The translations under genes and the position numbers were made by a program. The notes under the pieces are model-generated. The model saw nothing but the letters and a program-made list of their open reading frames with translations. It searched no databases and had not been told where the DNA came from. This document shows, piece after piece, positions 8,163-18,865 of a stretch of 54,041 bases of DNA. The first letter of the stretch is position 1, and each line of letters starts with the position of its first letter. The stretch lies in NCBI GenBank assembly GCA_014879575.1, contig JACSRU010000079.1:1-54041 (forward strand). The letters run 5' to 3'. Source of the stretch: Chthoniobacterales bacterium. Lineage in GTDB: Bacteria; Verrucomicrobiota; Verrucomicrobiia; Chthoniobacterales; Terrimicrobiaceae.

Positions 8163-10844
8163 GGAGCCCACGGAGTGCCTCCGGCGACGCCGAACCAGAG
8201 CCGCCGCCAAACCCGTGCCGAGAAGCCCCAGGAACGAAGGCTCAGGAACCACCACCAGCTGCCAACTTCCCGCCTGAAAATAGGCACTCTTTCCCCCCCC
8301 GATATCCGCTGCGTTGCTTGATCCCCAGTTTGAGACGTTGGTAAAATTGAATGTCGCCGTTCCATTGATCAATGTATATGTGCCGTTTGCCACGCTCCCA
8401 TCGAGTCCGACAAGGTTGCCGATGGAGAATCCTCCGAAGGTGACTGCGGCTCCGTTGACGGTCAGGGTGTTTGCGATGTTGAAGACAAACTTGGCACCGG
8501 AGTTGAGAGCCAGGCTGCCGACGATGCTTCCGTCGCCCCCGAGTGTGCCATTGCTTTCCACCGTCAACGCCCCGGTGCCGGTGTGGGCTCCCTGGATGAG
8601 GAGTGTGCCCGCGCTCACGGTGGTTGCACCACCATACGTATTGTTGGCGGTCAGTTCCAAGGTGCCCGTGCCAAGCTTTTTCAATCCGAGAATATTGGCA
8701 CCGGCATTCGTGTTGGCCAGGAGGCCTGCATAGGTGAATATTCCACCGGTGGCATTCGTTGTATCCATGCCGATAGAGGATCCATTTCTGAAACCACCGG
8801 AAGCCGTGCCGAGGGACTTGAGGAGAGCGATGTCGGCGGGCGTGAACTCACCCGTGCCTCCGACATTGAAGGCCGTCGTGGCTCCGGAATATGTCACGAT
8901 GTTTGCACTCGTCCAGATCGAGGTTCCTCCGTTGTAAAGCGAAACTCTCTGGGTGAAACGGAGCATGCCGGCACTGGTCGTCGTGGACCCGGTATAGGAA
9001 TTTGTTCCGCTCAATACCCAGGTGCCCGTGCCGTTCTTTGTGACGCTTGTTGCTCCCGAGCCATTATTGGCAAGGGCCGCTGCCAGCGTGTTGTTGCCCC
9101 TGTTGGTGCCGGTGAGGAAAAGCCTGCGCGTTTGGTTGTTCGTGCCATAGGCCAAGCCGCCAGTGTTCGTGAACTTGATGTCCCCGCTTCCGGATGCGTC
9201 CAAGGTGGCACTATGATTGTTGCTTGTTCCGTTGATTGTAAAGGATCGGTCCGTGCTGTCGCCGGAGCCGACATATCGCAAGGTGGAGTTGTTGGGGAGC
9301 AACAGCCTGCTGGCCGCATTGGATGAGGCACCGATGCTGCTGGCGACTCCGCCGTTGGCCAGCTTGCTCACGGCCAAGACGGCGTTCGCTGTTCCCCGCG
9401 CTGTTGTGATTCCTGTGTAGGAACTGTTTGCGTTCGTGAGGAAGACTGTTCCCGTGTTTGTGATAGTGAGATTACCGGCTGTGCCGACGCCGTTAAAATT
9501 CGCAATGGCACCGCTGACGGTTAACGATCTTGCACCGCCCAGTGTGAGGGTGCGGCCCGTACCGGCGGTGTTGGAAAGGAAAATGGGGCCGGAGAGTTCA
9601 GTGGCTCCCGTATTGGAGTTCGTGAGAGTGCGATTGCCATTCAGAGTGATTGACCCACTGAGTGTCAGTTGATTCGCCCCCCCTATTATAAAGTTGCCAT
9701 TGAGCGCAACGCTGTTGGCAACCGCGTTTGCACCGCTCAGGTTGGCAGAGGATTCCAGGGTGCCGCCAGTCACGGAAAATTTCCCCGTTCCAAGTGAGGC
9801 TTTGTCCCCGATGCGCGTTGTTCCGCTCGTGCTTGTAAATCCCCCCTGGAAATTCGAACCCGCCGCCCCTGCAATCGCCAGGGTGCCGGTGCTTCCCTTA
9901 CTCAGTGTGTTTGTCGTATTGACCGCATCCAGGGATCCCACGGAGAGAACTCCTGCCGAGACAAGAATCGATCTGGTTCCATTTATAATCAGGGATCCCG
10001 AACCGAGACTCAGATTTTTGCTGCCGGTAAAGGTCGTGCTGTTTCCATTCAGCAGCACATCGTTGTTGTTTGCCAGGGTGATGTCTGCCCCGGATGTATT
10101 ATTCAACGTATATTGTCCATTCAGGATCAACGTTCCCGAGCTGACCGCATTCGCGTGGTTGATCATCAAAGTGACGCTCCCTCCGTTAATATAGGTGTTG
10201 CCGGTGTAGCTATTGCTTCCCGAGAGTACGATCTGGCTTCTTCCGGCTCCTCCGATGGAATTCAACGCCAGGCCCGCGATGCCACCCGTGCTCGAAATGG
10301 GCCCTGAAAGCACCAAGGTGTTTGTTCCCGATGCGCCCCGTGTTTGGATGAAGGTCATGGTGCCGGACGCCGCCCCGAGAACGAGGGGTGCGATGACGGC
10401 GTTCGATCCGGTGGTGTTGCTGAAGTAGAGAGCGGCTTGAGTTGTGCCGGTTCCCGAGCTGTTCAGCGTAAGACTCCCTGTTCCGGACGAAAGGTTCCAC
10501 CCCGAGGCGAGAGGCGACGTGAACGTGACCCGGCTGACACTGATATTCCCGGAGAGAATCGGCTGGCTGCCGGGGGTTCCCGGAATCACCGCCACATCGC
10601 TGGAGCCGGGAAGGCCACCCGTCCAGCTGCCGGCCGCATTGAAGTTGGTGCCACTGTTATTCCAAGTCACATTTGCTGCCAAAACGCAATCGCCTGCCAG
10701 ACAGGACAGCGCACAGAGGAGAAATAGGAGGCGGAGTGGGGAAGGGGATTCGTTAATGAGTGCGCGAGATGCGGCAAAGTGTATGCAATATGTTCCAATC
10801 GTCAATGTGGTTTTTACTCTTTTCGGGGGATATACCGCGTGCAA
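8061..10844 (-). CDS. Autotransporter-associated beta-strand repeat protein with PEP-CTERM tail
   Basis: A predicted extracellular 927-residue beta-helix protein. After a hydrophobic signal segment (about residues 36-56, cleavage near A-A-N) the sequence is Ser/Thr/Gly/Asn-rich with repeated units of the form LSGSNSYTGNTYINGGS, LSGTNSYTGSTTTSAG and LTANNTYGGATTVSAGTL. Near the C-terminus, VVPEPS, a hydrophobic helix and an RRRRR cluster form a PEP-CTERM sorting signal. There is no beta-barrel translocator, as usual for this verrucomicrobial class, so export would be Sec plus PEP-CTERM processing. Unusually, 31 further residues follow the arginine cluster and run antisense into the preceding small gene. 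The start is uncertain: TTG 10844 is the longest and TTG 10805 is possible. Confidence 0.85.
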   Translation of the reverse strand: MHAVYPPKRVKTTLTIGTYCIHFAASRALINESPSPLRLLFLLCALSCLAGDCVLAANVTWNNSGTNFNAAGSWTGGLPGSSDVAVIPGTPGSQPILSGNISVSRVTFTSPLASGWNLSSGTGSLTLNSSGTGTTQAALYFSNTTGSNAVIAPLVLGAASGTMTFIQTRGASGTNTLVLSGPISSTGGIAGLALNSIGGAGRSQIVLSGSNSYTGNTYINGGSVTLMINHANAVSSGTLILNGQYTLNNTSGADITLANNNDVLLNGNSTTFTGSKNLSLGSGSLIINGTRSILVSAGVLSVGSLDAVNTTNTLSKGSTGTLAIAGAAGSNFQGGFTSTSGTTRIGDKASLGTGKFSVTGGTLESSANLSGANAVANSVALNGNFIIGGANQLTLSGSITLNGNRTLTNSNTGATELSGPIFLSNTAGTGRTLTLGGARSLTVSGAIANFNGVGTAGNLTITNTGTVFLTNANSSYTGITTARGTANAVLAVSKLANGGVASSIGASSNAASRLLLPNNSTLRYVGSGDSTDRSFTINGTSNNHSATLDASGSGDIKFTNTGGLAYGTNNQTRRLFLTGTNRGNNTLAAALANNGSGATSVTKNGTGTWVLSGTNSYTGSTTTSAGMLRFTQRVSLYNGGTSIWTSANIVTYSGATTAFNVGGTGEFTPADIALLKSLGTASGGFRNGSSIGMDTTNATGGIFTYAGLLANTNAGANILGLKKLGTGTLELTANNTYGGATTVSAGTLLIQGAHTGTGALTVESNGTLGGDGSIVGSLALNSGAKFVFNIANTLTVNGAAVTFGGFSIGNLVGLDGSVANGTYTLINGTATFNFTNVSNWGSSNAADIGGGKSAYFQAGSWQLVVVPEPSFLGLLGTGLAAALVRRRRRHSVGSLPAGGELKQGGKMNGQIRACSGPGKEGVNFRGG

Positions 10845-11090
10845 CCATCGGCTTTTTTATCAAGCGTCCAATGGGAAGCTTGATGCGATACACCAAGAGT
10901 GGCGCTTCGAGCCTGGAGGGACCATCTCCGTCTGGTCCGTGAGGGGGGGCGGGAATGGCCCCAGCCCGTGGCGGACGACACGGAGGTCATCCCACCAGAA
11001 GTGGCGCGGAGCCCCCCTGGAGGGACCAGTTCCGTCTGGTCCGCTGCAAACCGCGAAGCCCGACAAAGCCGGTGAGCCATGCCCGGCAAT
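10845..11090. other. Intergenic region with REP-like doublet
   Basis: The 246-base interval between the PEP-CTERM gene and kamA carries two copies of a palindromic repeat unit (listed separately) separated by about 75 bases of sequence that also recurs at 47.1 kb. No open frame with convincing coding character is present. Confidence 0.6.
10912..11043. repeat. REP-like palindromic repeat doublet, copy A
   Basis: Two units, at 10912-10940 and 11016-11043, each read CTGGAGGGACCAnnTCCGTCTGGTCCG and fold as a GGACCAG/CTGGTCC hairpin with a six-base loop. The first unit has one stem mismatch. The linker holds GGCGGACGACACGGAGGTC, which recurs in copy B at 47.1 kb. The extragenic position, hairpin shape and several copies per window fit a REP/REPIN-type element. 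Confidence 0.8.
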
Positions 11091-12272
<1,182 letters not shown>

Positions 12273-12313
12273 GAATGATGAATGTTGCGAAGCTACGCAT
12301 GGGACGGATGCTG

Positions 12314-12748
12314 TCAACGCGTGATCTTGATCCCCAATCCCAGCAGGGTGGCAAAGAGGAGACACCACGGGATCACACCAAGGCTGAGGGAAAGAAAAAT
12401 CCGCTTCGGACGCTCCCCGATGGCCAGTGCGAGAAGGCTGGCGGCCTGGGGACCGACCGTTACGGGTGCCAGCAGGCCGAGTCCGGCAAGCCCCCACCTG
12501 TCCCAGATCCGCCAGAGGAATTTCGAGGGATCTCTCTGGACGGGAATCCGGAGCTTGCGGGCAAGCCAATCGCGCAGCGGCACTCCCGCAAAGAGCACAA
12601 CCAGCGACCCGCACGAATATCCGGCCCATGCGGCCAGGGTGGCCAGCCACAAGGGCGCCCCCAGGGCGGTCCCTCCGGGGAGGGCACCCAGAAAATACAA
12701 AAATCCGAGCCCGAAGGCGGTGACCGCACCGCTGGTCACGTTCATCAT
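12314..12748 (-). CDS. Small integral membrane protein, Sm_multidrug_ex-like
   Basis: A 144-residue hydrophobic protein with about four membrane helices and short charged loops. The pattern of a GALPGGTALGAP loop near the N-terminus and LLAPVTVGPQAASLLALAIG near residue 95 resembles the small multidrug export-like family, whose transport role is poorly established. Start ATG 12748, or ATG 12745 immediately after. It lies 25 bases after ribBA and 41 before kamA on the same strand. Substrate and function are unknown. Confidence 0.7.
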   Translation of the reverse strand: MMNVTSGAVTAFGLGFLYFLGALPGGTALGAPLWLATLAAWAGYSCGSLVVLFAGVPLRDWLARKLRIPVQRDPSKFLWRIWDRWGLAGLGLLAPVTVGPQAASLLALAIGERPKRIFLSLSLGVIPWCLLFATLLGLGIKITR

Positions 12749-12773
12749 AACGCGGGAGGGTGGGGGAGCGGGC

Positions 12774-13973
12774 TCAGAGCTTGTGCCCCATCTTCTTTTT
12801 TTTCGTGGCGAGATACCTGGCGTTGTGGGGATTTGTTACCGAGCGGATCGGCAACTGCTCGACGATCTCGATGTCATACCCTTCCAGGCCCACGACCTTG
12901 CGCGGATTATTGGTGAGGAGTCGGATGCGTTTGACGCCCAGATCGGCGAGGATCTGGGCACCCAGTCCGTATTCGCGGAGATCCATCGGGAATCCGAGCT
13001 TTTCATTGGCTTCCACCGTGTCGAGCCCCTGTTCCTGAAGTTTGTAGGCGTGGATTTTTGGACCGAGTCCGATGCCCCGTCCCTCCTGGCGCATGTAAAC
13101 AAGGATGCCCGCACCAGCTTCCTGGATCTGCCGCATCGCCTGATGCAACTGGGAGCCGCAATCACACCGCTTCGAGCCGAAGACATCGCCGGTCAGGCAT
13201 TCACTGTGTACCCGGACAAGTGTCGGCTTGGCTGCGGAGATTTTTCCCATCGCGAGGGCGATATGGTGCTTGCCGTCAACCAGGGACCGATAAAGGTGCA
13301 GATCGAAATTTCCGTAGTCGGTGGGCATCTGGACGGTCTCTTCGTGTTCGATGAGTTTTTCGCTCTTCCGACGGTGGGCGATGAGATCCTGAATCGAGCA
13401 GAGCTTCAACCCATGCTTGCGCTTGAACTTCACAAGATCCGGAAGCCGGGCCATCGAGCCGTCATCTTTCAGGATTTCACAAATGACTCCGGAGGGGTCG
13501 AGGCCGGCCAGGCGGGCGAGATCCACGGCGGCTTCCGTATGACCCGCCCGTTGCAGAACTCCTCCGGGCTTGGCTTGCAGGGGAAAAACATGACCCGGCT
13601 GGACGAGATCCGCCGGATGGGCGTTGTCCCGGGCCAGCACGCGAATCGTTTCCGCCCGATCCCTGGCACTGATCCCCGTCGTGATCCCGTGCGTGGCATC
13701 CACCGAGACGGTAAAATCCGTTTTGAACAACTCCCGGTTATGGGCCACCATGCGCTGGAGACCGAGTTTCTGCGCGCGTTCCTCCGTAATCGGCGAGCAG
13801 ACCAGGCCGCGGCCGTGCTTGGCCATGAAGTTCACCGCTGTCGGCGTCACCTTGCAGGCGGCCATCAAAAGATCCCCCTCGTTCTCCCGGTCCGCATCGT
13901 CGGTGACGATCACCATTTTTCCCTTTCGGATGTCGGCAATCACGGAGGCAATCGGATCAAAGGGCGTCTTCAT
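12774..13973 (-). CDS. ribBA: Bifunctional 3,4-dihydroxy-2-butanone-4-phosphate synthase / GTP cyclohydrolase II
   Basis: Supplies both precursors of riboflavin. In 399 residues the N-terminal RibB half (1-200) has the acidic loop [10 protein letters not shown] and [10 protein letters not shown]. The C-terminal RibA half has [18 protein letters not shown] with the three zinc cysteines, and RQEGRGIGL. The start is ATG 13973. It is first in a minus-strand run with a membrane protein and kamA, and divergent from rpsN (97 bases between). I saw no recognisable FMN riboswitch in that gap. Confidence 0.97.
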   Translation of the reverse strand: MKTPFDPIASVIADIRKGKMVIVTDDADRENEGDLLMAACKVTPTAVNFMAKHGRGLVCSPITEERAQKLGLQRMVAHNRELFKTDFTVSVDATHGITTGISARDRAETIRVLARDNAHPADLVQPGHVFPLQAKPGGVLQRAGHTEAAVDLARLAGLDPSGVICEILKDDGSMARLPDLVKFKRKHGLKLCSIQDLIAHRRKSEKLIEHEETVQMPTDYGNFDLHLYRSLVDGKHHIALAMGKISAAKPTLVRVHSECLTGDVFGSKRCDCGSQLHQAMRQIQEAGAGILVYMRQEGRGIGLGPKIHAYKLQEQGLDTVEANEKLGFPMDLREYGLGAQILADLGVKRIRLLTNNPRKVVGLEGYDIEIVEQLPIRSVTNPHNARYLATKKKKMGHKL

Positions 13974-14070
13974 GGAGAAAAGCCCGACACTAGCGATTCA
14001 TTGGCGACACTGCAATTTGTTTCAGTTTCTGCTTGCCTGTCCGGCATTTGCCTGTAAAGTCGCCCGTCCT

Positions 14071-14340
14071 ATGGCAAAAACAGCATGGCTCGAGCGCAAC
14101 AAGCGCAAAGCGGCAACAGTGGCAAAATACGCCGCCCTCCGCGCGGAACTGAAGGCGAAAAAAGATTACGCATCCCTCGCCCAGCTTCCCCGTGACGCGA
14201 GCCCGACCCGTCTTGTCAACCGGTGCAAACTTACCGGACGCCGACGCGCCTATATCGGCCGCTTCAAGATTTCCCGTATCACTTTCCGCGAACTCGCTTC
14301 CGCCGGACTCATTCCCGGTGTGACAAAGTCGAGCTGGTAG
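14071..14340 (+). CDS. rpsN: 30S ribosomal protein S14
   Basis: An 89-residue ribosomal small-subunit protein of the zinc-free (C-minus) type: no CxxC pairs, but the family motifs [24 protein letters not shown] and [18 protein letters not shown] are present. The ATG at 14071 gives the canonical MAKTAW opening. It stands alone rather than in the large ribosomal protein operon, which is typical of a separate C-minus S14 gene. Confidence 0.97.
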   Translation: MAKTAWLERNKRKAATVAKYAALRAELKAKKDYASLAQLPRDASPTRLVNRCKLTGRRRAYIGRFKISRITFRELASAGLIPGVTKSSW

Positions 14341-14379
14341 AACGACAGTCCGCGATTTTCTCGAGGCCCGGTCCTCCGT

Positions 14380-14404
14380 GCGTCAGGCGGCGTTTGTCTG
14401 ACGC
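14380..14404 (+). terminator. Possible hairpin after rpsN
   Basis: GCGTCAG (14380-14386) pairs with CTGACGC (14398-14404) around an 11-base loop, 40 bases after the rpsN stop. A second weaker hairpin follows near 14412-14430. Neither has a clear T tract, so intrinsic termination is only a possibility. It would serve rpsN, which is convergent with the helicase gene. Confidence 0.35.
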
Positions 14405-14463
14405 GCCCGGCTTGCTCTCCATTTGGGAGCAATTCCCTCTCCTGCTGAAAACTCAACGGGACG

Positions 14464-16476
14464 TCAAAACGGTTCCTTGTCGTCGGAAGATTCCTGGAGA
14501 TCGATCTCCCAATTTTCCAGGAGATTTTCCGGGAGTTCGGAAAGGAACCGGGAGGGTCGCTGGAAATTATCCCCGTATCCGGCGTTGAGGCGGAATTCCG
14601 GATACGTCAGGTAGAGTTCGTCCTCGCAGCGCGTAAGGCCCACGTAGAAAAGCCGGCGCTCCTCCTCGATCGCCCCGGGACTTTCGAGGCTGCGTGCCGT
14701 CGGGAACATTCCGTCCGCTAGCCAGATCAGGAAGACCACCTTCCACTCGAGCCCTTTGGCCTGATGAAGCGTGGAGAGAAGGATTTTTTCGGAATTCAAA
14801 TCACCGGCCAGTGCATCGGTGGCTTCGACACCTCCGAGCAGGGCCAACTGGGAGAGGAATTCCTCCGTGCTCTCGAATTGCCCGGCGAAGCCGATGAGCG
14901 TCATCAGATCCTCGCGGCGCGCGTCGTAGTTCGCAAATTCCGCCTTCATGTAATCGTCGTAAACAGCGAACAGGACGGCTTCCATCATGGCAGCGGGCGG
15001 GAGCGGGCCGGAGGCCGGTGCCAGGTCCGCGAGCGTGTGGAGGAATTGGCTCCACGCCTTGGCGCTCTTCGCAGGAACCTTCAAGCTCTGGAGACGCTGA
15101 AACTCCGGCTCTCCGGCAAGCGTTGCCGCCGTCTGTGACCAGAGGTTTTCCGCAGTCTTGCCGCCGATCCCCGGCAGCATCCGCACCATTCGCTTGAAGG
15201 CCACCTCGTCACGGGGGTTCATGGCAAACTTCAAAAATGCCGCGACATCCTTGATGTGGGCCTGCTCAAAAAAACGGAGTCCACTGGTGATGGTAAAGGG
15301 AATTCCCCGCCGGGTGAACTCGAGTTGCACGTCCATCGAATGGTAGTGGGCGCGATAGAGGACCGCCATTTCGTGCAGACCGATTCCCTGGTCCTGCAGC
15401 TCCCGCACACGCTGCGCGATAAATTCCGCCTGCTGGAGATTTGTCTCCAGACAGACGATGGCCGGACGCACGGAACGCGACGGCCGCGAGGCCGCGAGGT
15501 TCTTGGGGAATTGGTTTTCGTTTTCGAGAATGGAGGCATTCGCGAGACTCAGAATTTCGGGGACGCTGCGATAGTTTGTCTCGATTTTGTAGATCTGTGC
15601 GTCGGGATGCCGTTTGGGAAACTGGAGGATGTTCTCGTAGTTTGCGCCCCGCCACGAGTAGATGCTCTGCGCGTCATCGCCGACAACCAGAATGTTGCCA
15701 TGACGGCGCGCCAGGCATTCGACCAGCTCGGCCTGAATATGATTCGTGTCCTGATACTCATCAACGAGGACGTGGCGGAATTGTTTTTGGTATTCTGCGG
15801 CAACCTCCTCGTGGGTCAGGAACAACTCGAGCGTCTTGCTGAGCAGGTCATCGAAATCCATTGCGTTTGCCTCCCGCTTGCGCCCCTCATACAGTCTCCT
15901 CACGCGCTCGATCTCGTCTTCCAGGGGGAGGAAATACGGATACTTCTCGACGAGAACCCTGCGTGCCGGGGAGCCGGTGTTGATTGCGTAGCTGTGGATG
16001 TCGGCCAGGACTTCCGCCTTGGGGAAACGGCGGTCTGTGGTGGTGAGACCTTCGCGGGCAAGAATGCTGGCGATCAGGCTCTCTTGATCCTCGCGGTCCA
16101 TAATGGTGAAACCCTGCCGGAATCCGATGTGTTCGGCATGCCGACGGAGAATCCGGTTGCCGACCGAATGAAATGTCCCCCCCCAGACTCCCTCCGCAAC
16201 TCCCGGCACGAGGGCCCGGACCCGTTCGAGCATCTCGCGGGCCGCCTTGTTGGTGAAGGTCAGAAGAAGAATCGAGCGGGCCGGCACCCCCTGCCCGAGC
16301 AGATAGGCTACCCGGTAGGTCAACGCGCGGGTTTTTCCGCTTCCGGCTCCCGCGATGACGAGGGCTGCCCCCGGTGGGGATGTCACCGCCGCCAGTTGTT
16401 GCTCGTTCAGCTCGGCGGAAAAATCCCGGGCCACGCCGGGGCTGGCGGAGGCCTTCAATGTGTAGGCTCTGGCCAC
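14464..16476 (-). CDS. UvrD/Rep-family ATP-dependent DNA helicase
   Basis: Superfamily 1A 3'-5' DNA helicase for repair or replication restart. Visible motifs: Q-motif LNEQQLAAV (24-32), Walker A AGAGSGKT (43-50), LTFTNKAAREM, GTFHSVGNRIL, DEYQDTN, GDDAQSIYSWRGA, ETNYRS, STLHQAKGLEWKVVF and the final VGLTRCEDELYLTY. At 670 residues it is at the short end of the PcrA/UvrD/Rep group. The GTG start at 16476 is immediately downstream of the dacA-like gene (four bases between), implying co-transcription. Which paralogue (rep, pcrA or uvrD) cannot be decided by eye. Confidence 0.93.
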   Translation of the reverse strand: MARAYTLKASASPGVARDFSAELNEQQLAAVTSPPGAALVIAGAGSGKTRALTYRVAYLLGQGVPARSILLLTFTNKAAREMLERVRALVPGVAEGVWGGTFHSVGNRILRRHAEHIGFRQGFTIMDREDQESLIASILAREGLTTTDRRFPKAEVLADIHSYAINTGSPARRVLVEKYPYFLPLEDEIERVRRLYEGRKREANAMDFDDLLSKTLELFLTHEEVAAEYQKQFRHVLVDEYQDTNHIQAELVECLARRHGNILVVGDDAQSIYSWRGANYENILQFPKRHPDAQIYKIETNYRSVPEILSLANASILENENQFPKNLAASRPSRSVRPAIVCLETNLQQAEFIAQRVRELQDQGIGLHEMAVLYRAHYHSMDVQLEFTRRGIPFTITSGLRFFEQAHIKDVAAFLKFAMNPRDEVAFKRMVRMLPGIGGKTAENLWSQTAATLAGEPEFQRLQSLKVPAKSAKAWSQFLHTLADLAPASGPLPPAAMMEAVLFAVYDDYMKAEFANYDARREDLMTLIGFAGQFESTEEFLSQLALLGGVEATDALAGDLNSEKILLSTLHQAKGLEWKVVFLIWLADGMFPTARSLESPGAIEEERRLFYVGLTRCEDELYLTYPEFRLNAGYGDNFQRPSRFLSELPENLLENWEIDLQESSDDKEPF

Positions 16477-16480
16477 AAAA

Positions 16481-17314
16481 TCACTCGGCTCCTGGAATTC
16501 GGAACTTTCCGATTCCCTCAGGCGAAATTCCCAGCCCGTAGGCGAGAAGCGCGACGGATTCCTGCCAGATGCGGGGCTTTGTGGATCCGAGCACGACGGC
16601 GATCACATCCTTCCCGTTGTAAGTTCCGCTCGAAATCAGGCAGTGCCCGGACTTCACGGTGTAACCGGTCTTCATTCCGTTGCAGAACGAATAAAACCGC
16701 AGGACGCGGTTCGTATTCTTCCAGGTGGTGGATTTTCCGTTGGTGAAGCGAAAGGTGTAGGAACGTTGGTTCATGATTTCGCGGAGCACCGGCTCGCGGT
16801 AGGCCGCCCTGGCCACGCGGGCCATGTCGCGCGCGGTCGAATATTGGCCGGATGCCGGAAGGCCGTTTGGATTGATAAAATTCGAGGAATTGCCGCCAAG
16901 GGAACGCATCGTGGAATTCATCCGATCCGCGAAGTCCGCCACGCTCCCGGCGTTGTCACGGGCCAGCGCGCGCGCGGCATCATTGCCGCTGTGAACCAAC
17001 AATCCATTCAGAAGCTGCAACCGGCTGTATTGTTGGCCGGGCCGGACGTAGAGTTTGGTGGGCTCGCAATTCGTATCTGTTTCCTTGATCGTAAACATCT
17101 GGGAAAGGTCACCCGCATTGGCAACGATGTAGGCGGTGAGAAGTTTCTGCGTGCTGGCGACCGACCGCTTCTCCTCTTCGTTTTTTTTGTAAATCACCCG
17201 TCCGGTGTTGGCGTCGAACAAAATCGCGGACTTGGCCGTGATGGCGGGGGCGTCCGCCGCCAGGACGGTTCTGGCGCACAGGACGAATAACACGATAAGA
17301 AGATTTTTTTTCAC
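16481..17314 (-). CDS. D-alanyl-D-alanine carboxypeptidase, peptidase S11 family
   Basis: Trims the terminal D-Ala from peptidoglycan pentapeptides in the periplasm. The 277-residue product has a signal peptide (1-20, cleavage near LAA) and the complete low-molecular-weight PBP active site: STQK (Ser54-Lys57), SGN (109-111) and KTG (215-217). It lacks the C-terminal domain and amphipathic anchor of PBP5 (about 400 residues), so it is a minimal catalytic version. I chose the GTG at 17314, directly before the signal sequence; the frame is open upstream only as a shadow of the TPR gene. It follows that gene by 10 bases. Confidence 0.92.
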   Translation of the reverse strand: MKKNLLIVLFVLCARTVLAADAPAITAKSAILFDANTGRVIYKKNEEEKRSVASTQKLLTAYIVANAGDLSQMFTIKETDTNCEPTKLYVRPGQQYSRLQLLNGLLVHSGNDAARALARDNAGSVADFADRMNSTMRSLGGNSSNFINPNGLPASGQYSTARDMARVARAAYREPVLREIMNQRSYTFRFTNGKSTTWKNTNRVLRFYSFCNGMKTGYTVKSGHCLISSGTYNGKDVIAVVLGSTKPRIWQESVALLAYGLGISPEGIGKFRIPGAE

Positions 17315-17324
17315 AAGCGGGACA

Positions 17325-18071
17325 CTAGGGCTTTGGGTTTCCGTTTTTAAGCACTTTCTCAATGGCGGCGTCTTTTTCTGCCCCGAGTTCCACCGCGCGG
17401 TAGTAATGCCGCCGGGCCAATTCAAGGACCGGCGGCTTTTCCTCAAGATAAAATACGGCAAGATTGTAATGGGCGTCGGCGTAGGTGGGATCCAACTCGA
17501 CCGCCCGCCGGAGTTCGGCCTGGGCGCCATCAATCCACCCTTTGCGACCGATTACGACACCCAGATAATTTCTCGCGCGGGGATTGCGGGGATCCTGGAG
17601 GACGGCTTGCGAAAGCGCGGCGAGGGCCGCGTCAAATTGCTCGCGATCCATGTAGAGGATTCCCAGCGTCATCCAGGCGGCGGGGTTTTCCAGACGGAGG
17701 GCCACCGCCTTTTTCAGTAATTCCTCCGCCTTTTCCATGTTGCCGGTGGAAAACTCGACCACGCCGAGATTGACGAGCCCAAGGACATTGTCGGGTGCCA
17801 GGTCCAACACGCGCTGATAGGCCTTGCGGGCTGCGGCATAGTCTTTTTGTTGGAAGGCCTTGTTGCCGGCGACGGCGGCTTCCTTCGCGAGACTGGGCAC
17901 GAATTTCGACTCCTTTGCCGGGGACGGTGGGTTCGTCGTCTGGGAATATCCCCGGAACACAAACACAAGGGAGACGGCGGCACAGAAGATCCAGCGGGCT
18001 CCGGTCGGTTTCCCACGGATCGCGGATTGCCCGGACGGAATCCCGGTGCTCCCGAAGAGCCGGGTGCTCAT
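17325..18071 (-). CDS. Tetratricopeptide repeat protein, exported
   Basis: A 248-residue protein with a hydrophobic N-terminal segment (about 27-42, ending near SQT) and then about five TPR units from residue 65 on, recognisable by the pattern AxxxKAYQRVLDLAPDN, NLGVVEFSTGN, GILYMDREQFDAAL and YLGVVIGRKGW. TPRs mediate protein-protein contacts; no catalytic domain is seen. Its ATG overlaps the proC stop (ATGA), and it lies 10 bases before the carboxypeptidase gene. A scaffold role in envelope assembly is plausible but not shown. Confidence 0.85.
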   Translation of the reverse strand: MSTRLFGSTGIPSGQSAIRGKPTGARWIFCAAVSLVFVFRGYSQTTNPPSPAKESKFVPSLAKEAAVAGNKAFQQKDYAAARKAYQRVLDLAPDNVLGLVNLGVVEFSTGNMEKAEELLKKAVALRLENPAAWMTLGILYMDREQFDAALAALSQAVLQDPRNPRARNYLGVVIGRKGWIDGAQAELRRAVELDPTYADAHYNLAVFYLEEKPPVLELARRHYYRAVELGAEKDAAIEKVLKNGNPKP

Positions 18072-18865
18072 TTTCCGGATAATTCCTCCGCCCGCTCGGC
18101 GGCTGCCCGCACGGCTTCGATCACCGCGCTGCGAACTCCGGCGGCTTCGAGCACGCTTAAGCCCGCCATCGTTGTCCCCGCCGGACTGGTGACCATTTCA
18201 CGAAGCACCGCCGGGTGTTCGGATGTCTCCCGAACCATCTCCGCTGCTCCGAGCATTGTCTGCACGGCAAGATCCAGGGCCAGCTTTCTCGACAGCCCGC
18301 AGGCAACCCCTCCATCCGAGAGGGCTTCGAGCAGGAGATACACGTAGGCGGGGCCGCTCCCGCTCAGCCCGGTCACGGCATTCATCAATTTTTCCCCAAC
18401 GGGATAAACCTCCCCAATGCTTGAAAAAACCGCCTCGGCCACCTCCTTGTCACCGCTGCTCACTCCCTCCCCGCAGGCATAGGCCGTGGCCGACCGGGCG
18501 ATCATGGCGGCCGTGTTCGGCATCACCCGGATCACCCGTGTGGAGGGTGCCAGGGATCGGAGCTGGGCGATCGTCACACCAGCCACTATCGAAACCAGCA
18601 ACTTTCCCTCCAGGGCTCGTCCGGCTTGCGCGAGCGCCACCTCGACATCTGCCGGCTTTACACACAAAACAATGATGCCCGCCGAGGCCGCCGCCTCTTC
18701 GTTGGATGTCACAACACGGATCGCGGTGGTCTCCCGCAGACTTTCGAGCAAATCCGGTTCCGGACATGCGGCAATGATGTCTCCCGCCGCACAGACCTTT
18801 GCCCGCACCATGCCATGAATGATCGCCGTGGCCATCTTGCCCGCTCCCAGAAATGCATATTCCAT
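18068..18865 (-). CDS. proC: Pyrroline-5-carboxylate reductase
   Basis: Reduces 1-pyrroline-5-carboxylate to proline with NAD(P)H. The 265-residue product starts with the Rossmann motif FLGAGKMATAI and has VKPADVEVAL, VIRVMPNTAAMI, LSGSGPAYVYLLLEAL and the C-terminal VTSPAGTTMAGL block, all diagnostic. The length is typical. It is the first gene of a four-gene minus-strand run (proC, TPR protein, carboxypeptidase, helicase). Confidence 0.96.
   Translation of the reverse strand: MEYAFLGAGKMATAIIHGMVRAKVCAAGDIIAACPEPDLLESLRETTAIRVVTSNEEAAASAGIIVLCVKPADVEVALAQAGRALEGKLLVSIVAGVTIAQLRSLAPSTRVIRVMPNTAAMIARSATAYACGEGVSSGDKEVAEAVFSSIGEVYPVGEKLMNAVTGLSGSGPAYVYLLLEALSDGGVACGLSRKLALDLAVQTMLGAAEMVRETSEHPAVLREMVTSPAGTTMAGLSVLEAAGVRSAVIEAVRAAAERAEELSGK

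Noticed and set aside
10912-11043. tRNA-like cloverleaf
   Set aside because: The hairpins are REP-like units that recur elsewhere; no T-loop GTTCGANTC consensus was found here or in other gaps.
13974-14070. FMN riboswitch before ribBA
   Set aside because: The 97-base gap is too short for a full RFN element and the conserved RFN cores were not seen.
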